Origin: Candidatus Curtissbacteria bacterium
GTDB lineage: Bacteria; Patescibacteriota; Microgenomatia; Curtissbacterales; GWA2-41-24
Assembly: GCA_030688205.1 (NCBI GenBank)
Contig: JAUYIQ010000066.1
Span: forward strand, 1-27,791
DNA length: 27,791 bases
Reading direction: 5' to 3'
Positions 16,630 to 23,891 of this stretch are shown piece by piece (the first letter of the stretch is position 1; the number at the start of each line of letters is the position of its first letter). The notes below the pieces were generated by a model, which saw only the letters and a list, made by a program, of their open reading frames with translations, ran no database searches and was not told the origin of the DNA. Position numbers and translations under genes: made by a program.

Positions 16630-16635
16630 TATAAT
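16630..16635 (+). promoter_or_regulatory. -10 box directly before the GT-C-like gene
   Basis: A perfect TATAAT, followed by six bases and then the ATG at 16642. A start 7 nt downstream would coincide with the ATG. The -35 region is poor, so this is only a probable promoter. Confidence 0.45.
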
Positions 16636-16641
16636 TAGTTT

Positions 16642-18372
16642 ATGTTCAAATATTTTCCAATTTTAGCCCTTTTCGTTCTTATTGTCTTTCATCTATCTCT
16701 AATCAATAAGACATTCTCCGTTGATTCTGAGGGCAATTTTAGAGCTGCTTCTGCAGGATATGGAGATATACCATTTCATATGACTCAAGTGAGCAAATTC
16801 GCGTTTCAAAACAATATTGACTTCAACGAACCGATTTTTGACGGTGAAAGGATGAGGTATGCCTTTGGCATAAACCTGATCAGCGGGTTAATACTCCGCT
16901 TTTCAAACAATTGGCTTGTTGCGATGCATTCAACTGCCATGGGTTTTATGGCAGCTGGACTGATTTTAACATTTCTGAGTTATCGATTATTTCTAAAATC
17001 TATGTCAGCTGCATTAGTTGCAGTTGTAATTTTTCTTTTGGGTTCTGGGTTCGGAACGAGTTATCTGATAGAGAACTATTCTCAAGATTCAGTCGTAGGA
17101 TCGGGTAATTTTTTCGAGTATATAATCGATCACACCACATCAACCGTTACTAAATGGGACGCTGTTTACCCTGAACAAAATATTGCGTGGGGTGCACCTC
17201 TTTCTTTGGTTTTTTTACATCAGCGGGCATTTTTTTTGGGATTTTTTATGTTTTCTCTTTTTTGGTATTTACTTTGGCACTGGATTAGAAATCCATTAAA
17301 TGTTTCGTTATCAATTTTTTTAGGAATTGTTGTTGGTCTTAGTCCACTTGCTCATTATCATTCTTTTGTTGCTATGTCGGCAGTTTTGACAGTTGTTGCT
17401 CTTTACGCAATTATTAGAAGAAAAAAACGCTTTATAACCAGATTGTTGCTCATAGGAACCATCATATTAGTTTTTGCAACGCCACAAATTTTGTATCTTG
17501 TTGAAGGTAAAAATAATCTTACGTTGGCACAAAATTCATTTATTCAGTTTAGATTAGGTTGGATGAGTCAACCAACAACCGGGTCAATACAATTCGATCC
17601 GAATAACCCTTCTACTTTTAGTCGGATTCTATCTTTCGTGAACTTTTTGTGGATAAATTTTGGAGTAGTATTACCAATGTTTCTAATTTCACTTGTTGTA
17701 TTTATTAAGTCTAAAAAATTTCGCGAACGTTTTAGTTCAATATCAATCTTAGCAGCAAGTGCGGTAGTTCTATTTTTGTTAGTGCAGATTATCAGATTTC
17801 AACCATGGGACTATGATAATAATAAAATATTAGTCTATTTCCAATTTTTTGCTGCGCCAGTTATAGTCGCATTTTTTATGTGGATTTCAACATATGGAAA
17901 AAAAGTTGGAGTCTTTTTGTTAGCAGCGTTTACTGTTATCGCAATCCATTCAGGAATAGTGGATCAGATTCCACGTCTCGCAATAGCAACTGAAGATACA
18001 CCTGTTATTTTTAATAAAGATGCAATTTTACTTGCCGATTTTATAAGAAACTATATTCCTGAAGATAAAAAAATAATTACAACATCAACTCATTTAAATC
18101 CGGTCGCCTCACTTGCCGGAAGGCCTGTATACGTCGGGTATCCTGGTTGGCTCTGGACACGTGGAATCAATTACAGCCTTCGGGAACAACAACTAAAAGA
18201 ATTTTATTCCGACCCAAAATCCAGTATGGATCTACCATACTTTAAAGAGGCACAGTATGTACTTCTTGACCCCACAGCGATTTATGATTGGAAGGATTCT
18301 GTGGAAACTTTCAACGAACAATTTAACAGAATATTTAGTAACGACTCGTATAGTTTTTATAAACTACGTTAG
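16642..18372 (+). CDS. Polytopic membrane protein, probable GT-C-fold glycosyltransferase
   Basis: A 576-aa protein with a signal-anchor-like first helix (4-22) and about ten further hydrophobic helices. The first outer loop carries SAGYGDIPFHMTQVSKFAF, which places an acidic residue before a helix as GT-C lipid-linked sugar transferases do. Another loop contains HYHSFVAMSA. The last 130 residues form a soluble domain with HLNPVASLAGRPVYVGYPGW. I do not recognise a named family; donor and acceptor are unknown. It is divergent from miaA, with 17 bp between starts, and 18 bp before the PMT gene, so the two plus-strand genes are probably one operon for surface glycosylation. The start has a -10 box rather than a Shine-Dalgarno. 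Confidence 0.75.
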   Translation: MFKYFPILALFVLIVFHLSLINKTFSVDSEGNFRAASAGYGDIPFHMTQVSKFAFQNNIDFNEPIFDGERMRYAFGINLISGLILRFSNNWLVAMHSTAMGFMAAGLILTFLSYRLFLKSMSAALVAVVIFLLGSGFGTSYLIENYSQDSVVGSGNFFEYIIDHTTSTVTKWDAVYPEQNIAWGAPLSLVFLHQRAFFLGFFMFSLFWYLLWHWIRNPLNVSLSIFLGIVVGLSPLAHYHSFVAMSAVLTVVALYAIIRRKKRFITRLLLIGTIILVFATPQILYLVEGKNNLTLAQNSFIQFRLGWMSQPTTGSIQFDPNNPSTFSRILSFVNFLWINFGVVLPMFLISLVVFIKSKKFRERFSSISILAASAVVLFLLVQIIRFQPWDYDNNKILVYFQFFAAPVIVAFFMWISTYGKKVGVFLLAAFTVIAIHSGIVDQIPRLAIATEDTPVIFNKDAILLADFIRNYIPEDKKIITTSTHLNPVASLAGRPVYVGYPGWLWTRGINYSLREQQLKEFYSDPKSSMDLPYFKEAQYVLLDPTAIYDWKDSVETFNEQFNRIFSNDSYSFYKLR

Positions 18373-18390
18373 TAAGTTAATATATTGATT

Positions 18391-19665
18391 ATGGAAAGTA
18401 AAAAATTTCTATTAATTTTTGTTGTCATTATTACAATTTTTTCTTTTGCTTTAAGAATTTTCCGATTAAATGAACCTGGAAAGTATTACTACGATGAGGT
18501 TTACCACGTGGTAACAGCTCGTGCCTATTCCCAAAACAACCCTGCTGCATATGATCCGTTTGCTCCTGCTCCAGAAAAAGGTACTGCTTTTGATTGGTTG
18601 CATCCACCTCTGGCTAAATTGATACAAGCCGGTTCGATTAAAGTCCTTGGAGATAAACCGCTTGGCTGGCGCCTGCCAAGTGCAATTTTTGGAACAGGAA
18701 TAATTGTGGCCACTTTTTTCTTGGCCTACGTTCTTTTTGGGCCAACTGCAGCTGTTTTTGCATCATCTGTGATTGCTTTTGAAAACCTGACTTTTGTGAT
18801 GTCGCGTATAACCATGAATGATGTTTTTGTCACGTTTTTTGTAATTTTGAGTTTTCTGTTTTCCTACCTTTATGTTACGCGTAATAAATTAAGGGATTTA
18901 CTGTTGGCAAGCATAATTTTGGGGCTTGCTGTCTCATCAAAATGGACGGGTGCATATGCAATCGGTGCCTGTTTTATTTTTATTTTGTCAAGCAAGCTGC
19001 GTGCAAAACAGTATGATTTGCGGCTAATTTTATTGATAGTTATTCCTCCATTGATATATCTTGCAAGCTATGGGCAGTTTTGGTTACAAGGTCATAGTAT
19101 TCGACAATTTATTGATTTAAATAAACAGATTTGGTGGTATCAAAACAGGCATGATCTTGAACACTCTTATGGAACGACTCCACTTTATTGTGTACCTAAA
19201 GGTCTGTCAGGTGCCAAAACTTGGTGCCCGTGGATACTGGATGCGAGAGGGGTTTATTTTTCTTATGAGCAGTACGGCGAAAAAGCCGGATATATTTATG
19301 CGCTTGGCAACCCCTTAATTTTCTGGTCAGGGGTTTTAGCTGTTTCTTACTGCCTTGGACTTTTAATTGAACAGCGGAAGAAAGAATATGCTCTTTTACT
19401 TTTTGGATATTTTATTTTCTGGCTCCCTTGGATATTTAGTCCAAGGATTATGTTTTTATCTCATTACTTGCCCGCAATTCCATTTCTTTCAATTTCTCTC
19501 GGCGTAGTAATGGCTGCTGTTTGGAAAACACATTTTAAATATATTTCAATTGTAGTTCTTCTGATATTTGCAGCGGTATTTTTCTATTTTTATCCAATAA
19601 GTTCGGGTTGGCCGATTAAACCTGCATCCATTGATAGCTTTATGTGGCTGAAGACCTGGCGTTGA
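18391..19665 (+). CDS. PMT-family protein O-mannosyltransferase
   Basis: A dolichyl/polyprenyl-phosphate-mannose protein mannosyltransferase (GT39). The 424 aa begin with a helix. Loop 1 then carries YYYDEVYHVVTARAY with the catalytic Asp-Glu pair, and FDWLHPPLAKLIQAG, a PMT hallmark. GWRLPSAIFG, SRITMNDVF and SSKWTGAYAIG follow in family order. A PMT C-terminal four-helix region ends in SFMWLKTWR. It would mannosylate secreted or S-layer proteins outside the membrane. I choose the ATG at 18391; a TTG two codons upstream is possible. It meets miaB tail to tail with one base between stops and no visible terminator. Confidence 0.9.
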   Translation: MESKKFLLIFVVIITIFSFALRIFRLNEPGKYYYDEVYHVVTARAYSQNNPAAYDPFAPAPEKGTAFDWLHPPLAKLIQAGSIKVLGDKPLGWRLPSAIFGTGIIVATFFLAYVLFGPTAAVFASSVIAFENLTFVMSRITMNDVFVTFFVILSFLFSYLYVTRNKLRDLLLASIILGLAVSSKWTGAYAIGACFIFILSSKLRAKQYDLRLILLIVIPPLIYLASYGQFWLQGHSIRQFIDLNKQIWWYQNRHDLEHSYGTTPLYCVPKGLSGAKTWCPWILDARGVYFSYEQYGEKAGYIYALGNPLIFWSGVLAVSYCLGLLIEQRKKEYALLLFGYFIFWLPWIFSPRIMFLSHYLPAIPFLSISLGVVMAAVWKTHFKYISIVVLLIFAAVFFYFYPISSGWPIKPASIDSFMWLKTWR

Positions 19666-19666
19666 C

Positions 19667-20833
19667 TTAGTGCACGGCGGTGCGGGGAGTGCTTTTGTGA
19701 TTAATCAATTTATTTAAAATGCGCCAGCGGCGTTCTTTTTCGGAGTGAGAGACATCGTCGGTGAATGCTTTATGCGCAGCTGTGATTGGCCGATCGGAAT
19801 ATTTTGAAACATAGGCGTAAGCAAAATTTACTTCCTTCGCCAGTTTGACCGTATTTTGGAATTGCTCCTCTGTTTCACCTGGAAAACCTACAATAATATC
19901 CGTTGAAATTTGTGCCCCATATATTTTTGCGTTAATTTTTTTAATTAAGTTAATATACTCATATTGCGTGTACCATCTGTTCATTCTCTTTAATACTTCG
20001 TCATCTCCCGATTGAACTGCGATGTGAAGATTCCTATCTATTTTGGGATTTTTGGCTATGACGCTGATTAGTTGATCCGAAAAATCCCAGGGGTTGGATG
20101 ATATGAACTTTACGGTTTTTATGCCTTTTATTTTGCAAACTTCTTCAAGCAAGTATGGAAAAAGTGTAGGGATGCGATATTTCCCAAGGTGTTTAACCAT
20201 CACCGGCTTAACGGTTTTGGTGTTTGGTAATTTGTATCCTTTGCTGTTTTTAACCAGGTCTGTCCCATACGAATTTACGTTTTGACCAAGAAGTGTTACT
20301 TCATAACATCCTTTTTGCGCTAAATTTGAGATCTCTTCTGTTATATCTTTGAATGGCCTGGAAACTTCCCGACCCCTCGTAAAAGGTACTACACAAAAGG
20401 TGCAGAAATTATTACAGCCGTTTGAAATTGGCACCCATGCATGTGATACTTCCTGCCTTAGAGCCGGGTAGTCAAAACCGACTTCCTCAAGAGGTAGGAA
20501 TTCATCGACTTCCGGCATTCTTTTTTGCAGGGCTTTGAGATATTTACCCGTTTCATCTCTGAGCGCCATTCCTACCATGCAACCGGAAACGACAATTTTA
20601 GGTTTATTTTTTTTCCGCCAGCTGGCGGATTTTGCGATGTTTTTGACAAGACCAGTCACTCTGTCTTCGGCGGACTGTCGGATCATGCAAGTATTGATTA
20701 CAACTTCACTTGCAGTCTTCATGGTTTTGGAAAGTTTATAACCACGAGCCTTGTAATAGCTGGCAATTCTTTGGCTATCGGCAAGATTTTGCTGACAGCC
20801 GAATGTCTTTATATAAAAAGATGGACTTGTCAT
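19667..20833 (-). CDS. miaB: tRNA methylthiotransferase MiaB, without TRAM domain
   Basis: A radical-SAM enzyme that adds the methylthio group to i6A37, the product of MiaA. The 388 aa include TFGCQQNLADS with Cys13, INTCMIR (Cys49) and SGCMVG (Cys85) for the N-terminal Fe-S cluster. NGCNNFCTFCVVPFTRGRE (Cys140, 144, 147) forms the SAM cluster, and VGFPGET is also present. The protein stops after a basic WRILNKLINHKSTPRTAVH, about 50-60 residues short of typical MiaB (about 440 aa), so the C-terminal TRAM RNA-binding domain is missing. The DNA beyond is the complete PMT gene, so the domain is not hidden by a frameshift. A TAAAAT box lies 10 nt before the ATG. Confidence 0.93.
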   Translation of the reverse strand: MTSPSFYIKTFGCQQNLADSQRIASYYKARGYKLSKTMKTASEVVINTCMIRQSAEDRVTGLVKNIAKSASWRKKNKPKIVVSGCMVGMALRDETGKYLKALQKRMPEVDEFLPLEEVGFDYPALRQEVSHAWVPISNGCNNFCTFCVVPFTRGREVSRPFKDITEEISNLAQKGCYEVTLLGQNVNSYGTDLVKNSKGYKLPNTKTVKPVMVKHLGKYRIPTLFPYLLEEVCKIKGIKTVKFISSNPWDFSDQLISVIAKNPKIDRNLHIAVQSGDDEVLKRMNRWYTQYEYINLIKKINAKIYGAQISTDIIVGFPGETEEQFQNTVKLAKEVNFAYAYVSKYSDRPITAAHKAFTDDVSHSEKERRWRILNKLINHKSTPRTAVH

Positions 20834-20870
20834 TCAGGTAGAAATTTTAACACAGCGAACTTTTTTTAAT

Positions 20871-21251
20871 TTAGATTTTGGGAAGGAAGATAATCAGGCC
20901 AATAATAACAGCTGCCACAGATAAGATCAAAACACCACCTGCTGCACAGTGTTTGGCCAGTCTTATTCTTGGATGATGCTCAGGATGTAGAACGTCGCCC
21001 AATTCCTCAAGCCCGGTGTTAATCGCTTCGCTCCCCAAAACTGCAGATGAAATAAGAATTATAATGAACCATTCGAAAGTAGCAATTCGATATACAAAGC
21101 CCAGTACAATAACCAGTAATAAGGCAGTTGTCTCAATTTTGAAGTGTGTACCTTTTTTAAAACTGTAATAGACACCTTCGAAAGCAAAGCCGAAGCTTTT
21201 AATTTGATGGATAAAAAATGGGTCTCTTTTTTTAATTTCAATGGGATCCAT
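20871..21251 (-). CDS. DgkA-like diacylglycerol/undecaprenol kinase
   Basis: A small membrane kinase of lipid alcohols. I take the ATG at 21251 (126 aa), which fits family length; the frame is open for 36 more codons upstream. It shows an N-terminal FAFEGVYYSFKKGTHFKIE, three hydrophobic helices and the signature GSEAINTGLEEL, with the Glu and Asn used in catalysis and metal binding. The following motif reads AKHCAAGGV, whereas the family usually has Lys-Asp (KD-AA-AV); here His replaces the Asp. TAAAAT sits 7 nt before the ATG, suggesting a leaderless start. In bacteria with cell walls this family often phosphorylates undecaprenol. Substrate is not decided by the sequence. Confidence 0.85.
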   Translation of the reverse strand: MDPIEIKKRDPFFIHQIKSFGFAFEGVYYSFKKGTHFKIETTALLLVIVLGFVYRIATFEWFIIILISSAVLGSEAINTGLEELGDVLHPEHHPRIRLAKHCAAGGVLILSVAAVIIGLIIFLPKI

Positions 21252-21258
21252 TGTTTCA

Positions 21259-21264
21259 ATTTTA
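21259..21264 (-). promoter_or_regulatory. -10 box directly before dgkA
   Basis: TAAAAT on the minus strand with 7 bases to the ATG at 21251, so a start 8 nt downstream would fall on the ATG. No good -35 is seen at 17 bp. The position supports 21251 as the translation start over the longer frame. Confidence 0.4.
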
Positions 21265-21345
21265 GCATTATTGTGAGACAAATTTTCCTTGACTTTCGAG
21301 GCTAAAGGGAGTATAAGTTTGTTAGGAAACAACCTTGCGATCCTC

Positions 21346-21362
21346 GTTTTGTAGAACAAAAC
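21346..21362. repeat. Perfect 7-3-7 palindrome, candidate operator
   Basis: GTTTTGT, AGA, ACAAAAC. It lies between dgkA and the 102-aa gene, just upstream of a TAATCT -10-like box (21371-21376), overlapping the place a -35 would occupy. No poly-T tail follows, so a terminator is unlikely. The binding protein is unknown. Confidence 0.45.
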
Positions 21363-21394
21363 TGCGGGTCTAATCTAGGGGTGAAAGGGAGAAT

Positions 21395-21703
21395 ATGGGA
21401 CTAGATCGAAAAGATAATGTTCTTGGTGACGAGGGACCTGAATCTACAAGTTCAGACTCTTACGTTACTGGACGATTTGTAGATGCTAAAAATGGTGTCT
21501 ATGGAACTACAGGGAATGTCATAGATATTTCCCTAATTGATGTTTATAAACCAAAATCAATAATTGGTAAGGCTGAAAGTGCATTAGCGGATGATTCTAA
21601 TCCTGCTGCAATTATGCCTGTTAATTTAAATGACTTTAAAATTAACCCCTCTGGAATTGCCCAACGTCTTGTAGAACAAAGGCGAAACAGGAAAGCTGCT
21701 TAG
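21395..21703 (+). CDS. Hypothetical 102-aa soluble protein
   Basis: No family is recognised. The protein is polar, with no membrane segment or signal peptide. It has an acidic serine-rich start (DEGPESTSSDSY), a middle section GRFVDAKNGVYGTTGNVIDI, and a basic end RLVEQRRNRKAA. Support for a real gene comes from a good Shine-Dalgarno (AAGGGAG, 3 nt before ATG) and a TAATCT box upstream, in a region otherwise coded on the other strand. It stands alone on the plus strand between dgkA and HU. Confidence 0.6.
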   Translation: MGLDRKDNVLGDEGPESTSSDSYVTGRFVDAKNGVYGTTGNVIDISLIDVYKPKSIIGKAESALADDSNPAAIMPVNLNDFKINPSGIAQRLVEQRRNRKAA

Positions 21704-21731
21704 TATAAGCTTCCTTAATATATTAGAGATT

Positions 21732-22004
21732 TTACTTGATTAATCTTCTGAGGGTTTTACCTGCCGTGAAACCAGGCAATTTGTGGCCGGAAATTTGAAT
21801 TGCGCCACCTGTTTGAGGATTTCTTCCTTTTCTTGTTGCCCTATTTCTGACCTTAAAAGTTCCGAAGCCTGTTATAACTACTTTATCTCCTTTAATAAGG
21901 GCTTCTTTTATTGATCCGAATACGGAATTTACGGCGTCAAATCCTGTTTTTTTTGTGAGGCCTACTTTTTTGGCAACTCTTTCTGCTAACTCGTTTTTTG
22001 TCAT
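21732..22004 (-). CDS. HU-family nucleoid DNA-binding protein
   Basis: A 90-aa histone-like protein that bends DNA as a dimer. It has the N-terminal helices MTKNELAERVAKKVGL, VITGFGTFKVRNR at the base of the beta arm, GRNPQTGGAI with the intercalating proline at the arm tip, and a C-terminal LPGFTAGKTLRRLI. Length and all family landmarks are normal. It has its own strong promoter located in the end of an upstream gene remnant, and a hairpin in a roughly 30-nt leader. Confidence 0.96.
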   Translation of the reverse strand: MTKNELAERVAKKVGLTKKTGFDAVNSVFGSIKEALIKGDKVVITGFGTFKVRNRATRKGRNPQTGGAIQISGHKLPGFTAGKTLRRLIK

Positions 22005-22016
22005 ATCAATGCGAAT

Positions 22017-22035
22017 ACTAGAAACAAAATCTAGT
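22017..22035 (-). promoter_or_regulatory. Inverted repeat in the HU leader
   Basis: ACTAGA and TCTAGT separated by 7 bases, between the HU promoter and its ATG at 22004. It could form a 6-bp RNA hairpin or serve as a protein site, for example for autoregulation. It also overlaps the stop of the GT-C remnant. Confidence 0.4.
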
Positions 22036-22339
22036 GTTTGAGATTATATCCGATTAAACTGCTATGGTCAACTGCTCCCAAAGGGTCCATTTTTGTTAAG
22101 AGAAAGAAAGGGATAAGCATGTAGTAGAAGGCCGGCCCTATAAAGATGCCTGGGGCTGTTGTCAGTTGCCCTATTAAGCGAAGGTGTTTATCAACTACGA
22201 TATCCTTAATAATCCAAGAATAAAGGTCTCCATCATGGGCGAATTCAAAGCGATTGACAATATCGTAGGTTCGAAAAAATAGAGGAAGAAGAATCACCAG
22301 CGGAGGGAAGCGTCCTTTCTTACTGAAGTCTTGCAACAA
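22031..22339 (-). pseudogene. Remnant of a GT-C membrane glycosyltransferase (N-terminal part)
   Basis: About 100 codons resembling the N-terminus of ArnT/GT39-like membrane glycosyltransferases. They include a first helix LVILLPLFFRTYD, the loop FEFAHDGDLYSWIIKDI with acidic residues, and LIGQLTTAPGIFIGPAFYY. Full members of such families have about 400-600 aa, so most of the gene is missing after the stop at 22031. The only starts are TTG codons overlapping the end of the preceding gene by 20 bp; there is no ATG before residue 70. The HU promoter lies within its last 40 bp. It is most likely a decayed gene, less likely a small membrane protein. Confidence 0.55.
22043..22071 (-). promoter_or_regulatory. 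Promoter of the HU gene
   Basis: Minus strand: TTGACC (22071-22066), 17-bp spacer, perfect TATAAT (22048-22043). The predicted start near 22036 gives a leader of about 32 nt. Confidence 0.75.
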
Positions 22340-23831
22340 GCGAGTAGACCTTATTTTTAGAAAAATCTTTTGGTACTCCGCCTAAATCTTCATAAAAAAC
22401 TTGAATGCTGGAATCTTTGTATAACAGCTGCAGGGCGGCGCTTCCAATTAAAACAAGGGACGCTTGCTTGGATGTCCCTCCCCACTCCTCTGCGATAAAA
22501 GGATAGTTGGGGTCGTTTTTGAAATAAACTATGGCTCCTTTGGGCAGCTGTGGATACATTGATTTTATATCATTCAGTAATCCCTCGGCTATTCGGCCGT
22601 GACTTACCGCCCAATATGTACTGCTTCCAAGTCTTGCCGCTGTTACCGAAAGCACAATGAGAATCAGGATAAGTCCACTCAGTAGCACGGTACTTGAGCG
22701 TGGGTATCTCTTTTTTGCTTGCCAGTATGCAGAAAAGCCTACAAACCCGACTGCTCCCCAGAACGCCGGAAGAGCAGGGACTAAATAATGCGTATACTTA
22801 TGGAATGGTAAGAGAATAACCGGAAAAAGAGAAAATGGAAACCAAATAACTAAAAACCAAAATTTTTTATCACGAAGCTTTTCGTTCTGATTAAAAAACA
22901 GGTAGACGATACTCCCGACTAAAGCTGCTGCTGAAATAATAAACGCAGGGAAAATAATCTTGAAGTATTCCCCCCAATACCTCATTAAACTTGGATTAAG
23001 CTTTAATCCTGGACGCACGTAGTCCACTAACATTTCTGGAACACCTAGCGCCCAAGCAGTATACCAGCCAAACGAATTCAGAACTTTCTTTATTGAAAGC
23101 ACAATACGGTATTGCTCCTCCTTTTGTAAAAACCCTATTCGTACTACATCCAGATAAAGATATCCCAGAAGGACTGCAAAAAAACTCCAAAGTTCGTGTA
23201 TTGCCAGTTTTGTAGCCTTCACAAAACTTTGCTGTCTTATAAAGATTAGACCCGACAAGACGATGGGGGTTATTGCTCCTAATTCATGTGATCCGAGGGC
23301 AAAAAGAAATGCAATAAACGAGAGCGTCTTAAATTTATTTCCTTCCCCCTCCAAGTATTTCCAGAAAAATAGAAGCGACAATAAGAAAAACATGGTTACC
23401 CCTGAAGTCTCAATACCTCCTGCTCCATAATATAGAACTCCAACATTAGCAGCCGTTATACCGAAGAAAAATGCTGTAAATAAAGAAATCGCACGCTTTT
23501 TGAAAAGTCGCTCCATGAAAGAAAAAACGAGAGAGATGTTTATAAAATGGATGAGAAAGGACATTAGTCGAAAAGGTACCGCATTCAGGCCAAATAACAA
23601 ATAATAGAGATTGTAAAAACCTTCTCTTGAGACAGGTCGATAAAATGCGTAGCCACGTTCCTCGAAAGTAGGAAATCCAAAAAGTTTAATGAACGAAGAT
23701 AAACTTCCATCTGTCTGACTTGCCCTAAAGTGAAAAAAGTCATCCTGAGAGAAATAAACACCGAAAACAGGATGATAGAGAAGTAACACTACAAGGAAGA
23801 TAAGAAGAAGAACGAGGATGTTTTTACTCAC
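22320..23831 (-). CDS. Polytopic membrane protein, probable GT-C-type glycosyltransferase
   Basis: A 503-aa protein with about ten hydrophobic helices. After the first helix comes YFSQDDFFHFRASQ, an acidic Asp-Asp motif in the first outer loop as in GT-C enzymes, then YAFYRPVSREGFYNL. Later segments include GSHELGAITPIVL and FPVILLPFHKYTHYLVPALP. The last 90 residues form a soluble domain ending VYSLVARLQ. The start is a GTG at 23831 with no Shine-Dalgarno. It is followed directly by the GT-C remnant. Named family and sugar are not recognised; a role in envelope glycan or glycoprotein assembly is inferred from fold and neighbours only. Confidence 0.75.
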   Translation of the reverse strand: MSKNILVLLLIFLVVLLLYHPVFGVYFSQDDFFHFRASQTDGSLSSFIKLFGFPTFEERGYAFYRPVSREGFYNLYYLLFGLNAVPFRLMSFLIHFINISLVFSFMERLFKKRAISLFTAFFFGITAANVGVLYYGAGGIETSGVTMFFLLSLLFFWKYLEGEGNKFKTLSFIAFLFALGSHELGAITPIVLSGLIFIRQQSFVKATKLAIHELWSFFAVLLGYLYLDVVRIGFLQKEEQYRIVLSIKKVLNSFGWYTAWALGVPEMLVDYVRPGLKLNPSLMRYWGEYFKIIFPAFIISAAALVGSIVYLFFNQNEKLRDKKFWFLVIWFPFSLFPVILLPFHKYTHYLVPALPAFWGAVGFVGFSAYWQAKKRYPRSSTVLLSGLILILIVLSVTAARLGSSTYWAVSHGRIAEGLLNDIKSMYPQLPKGAIVYFKNDPNYPFIAEEWGGTSKQASLVLIGSAALQLLYKDSSIQVFYEDLGGVPKDFSKNKVYSLVARLQ

Positions 23832-23891
23832 AAAGAAAGTGTATCACACGTTTACTTTGGGAGATCTTTATTCGAATTTTATACGAGCATT

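Noticed and set aside
21252..21359. Longer DgkA-like protein starting at 21359
   Set aside because: It would add 36 residues not found in the family, and a -10 box lies inside that stretch 7 nt before the ATG at 21251.
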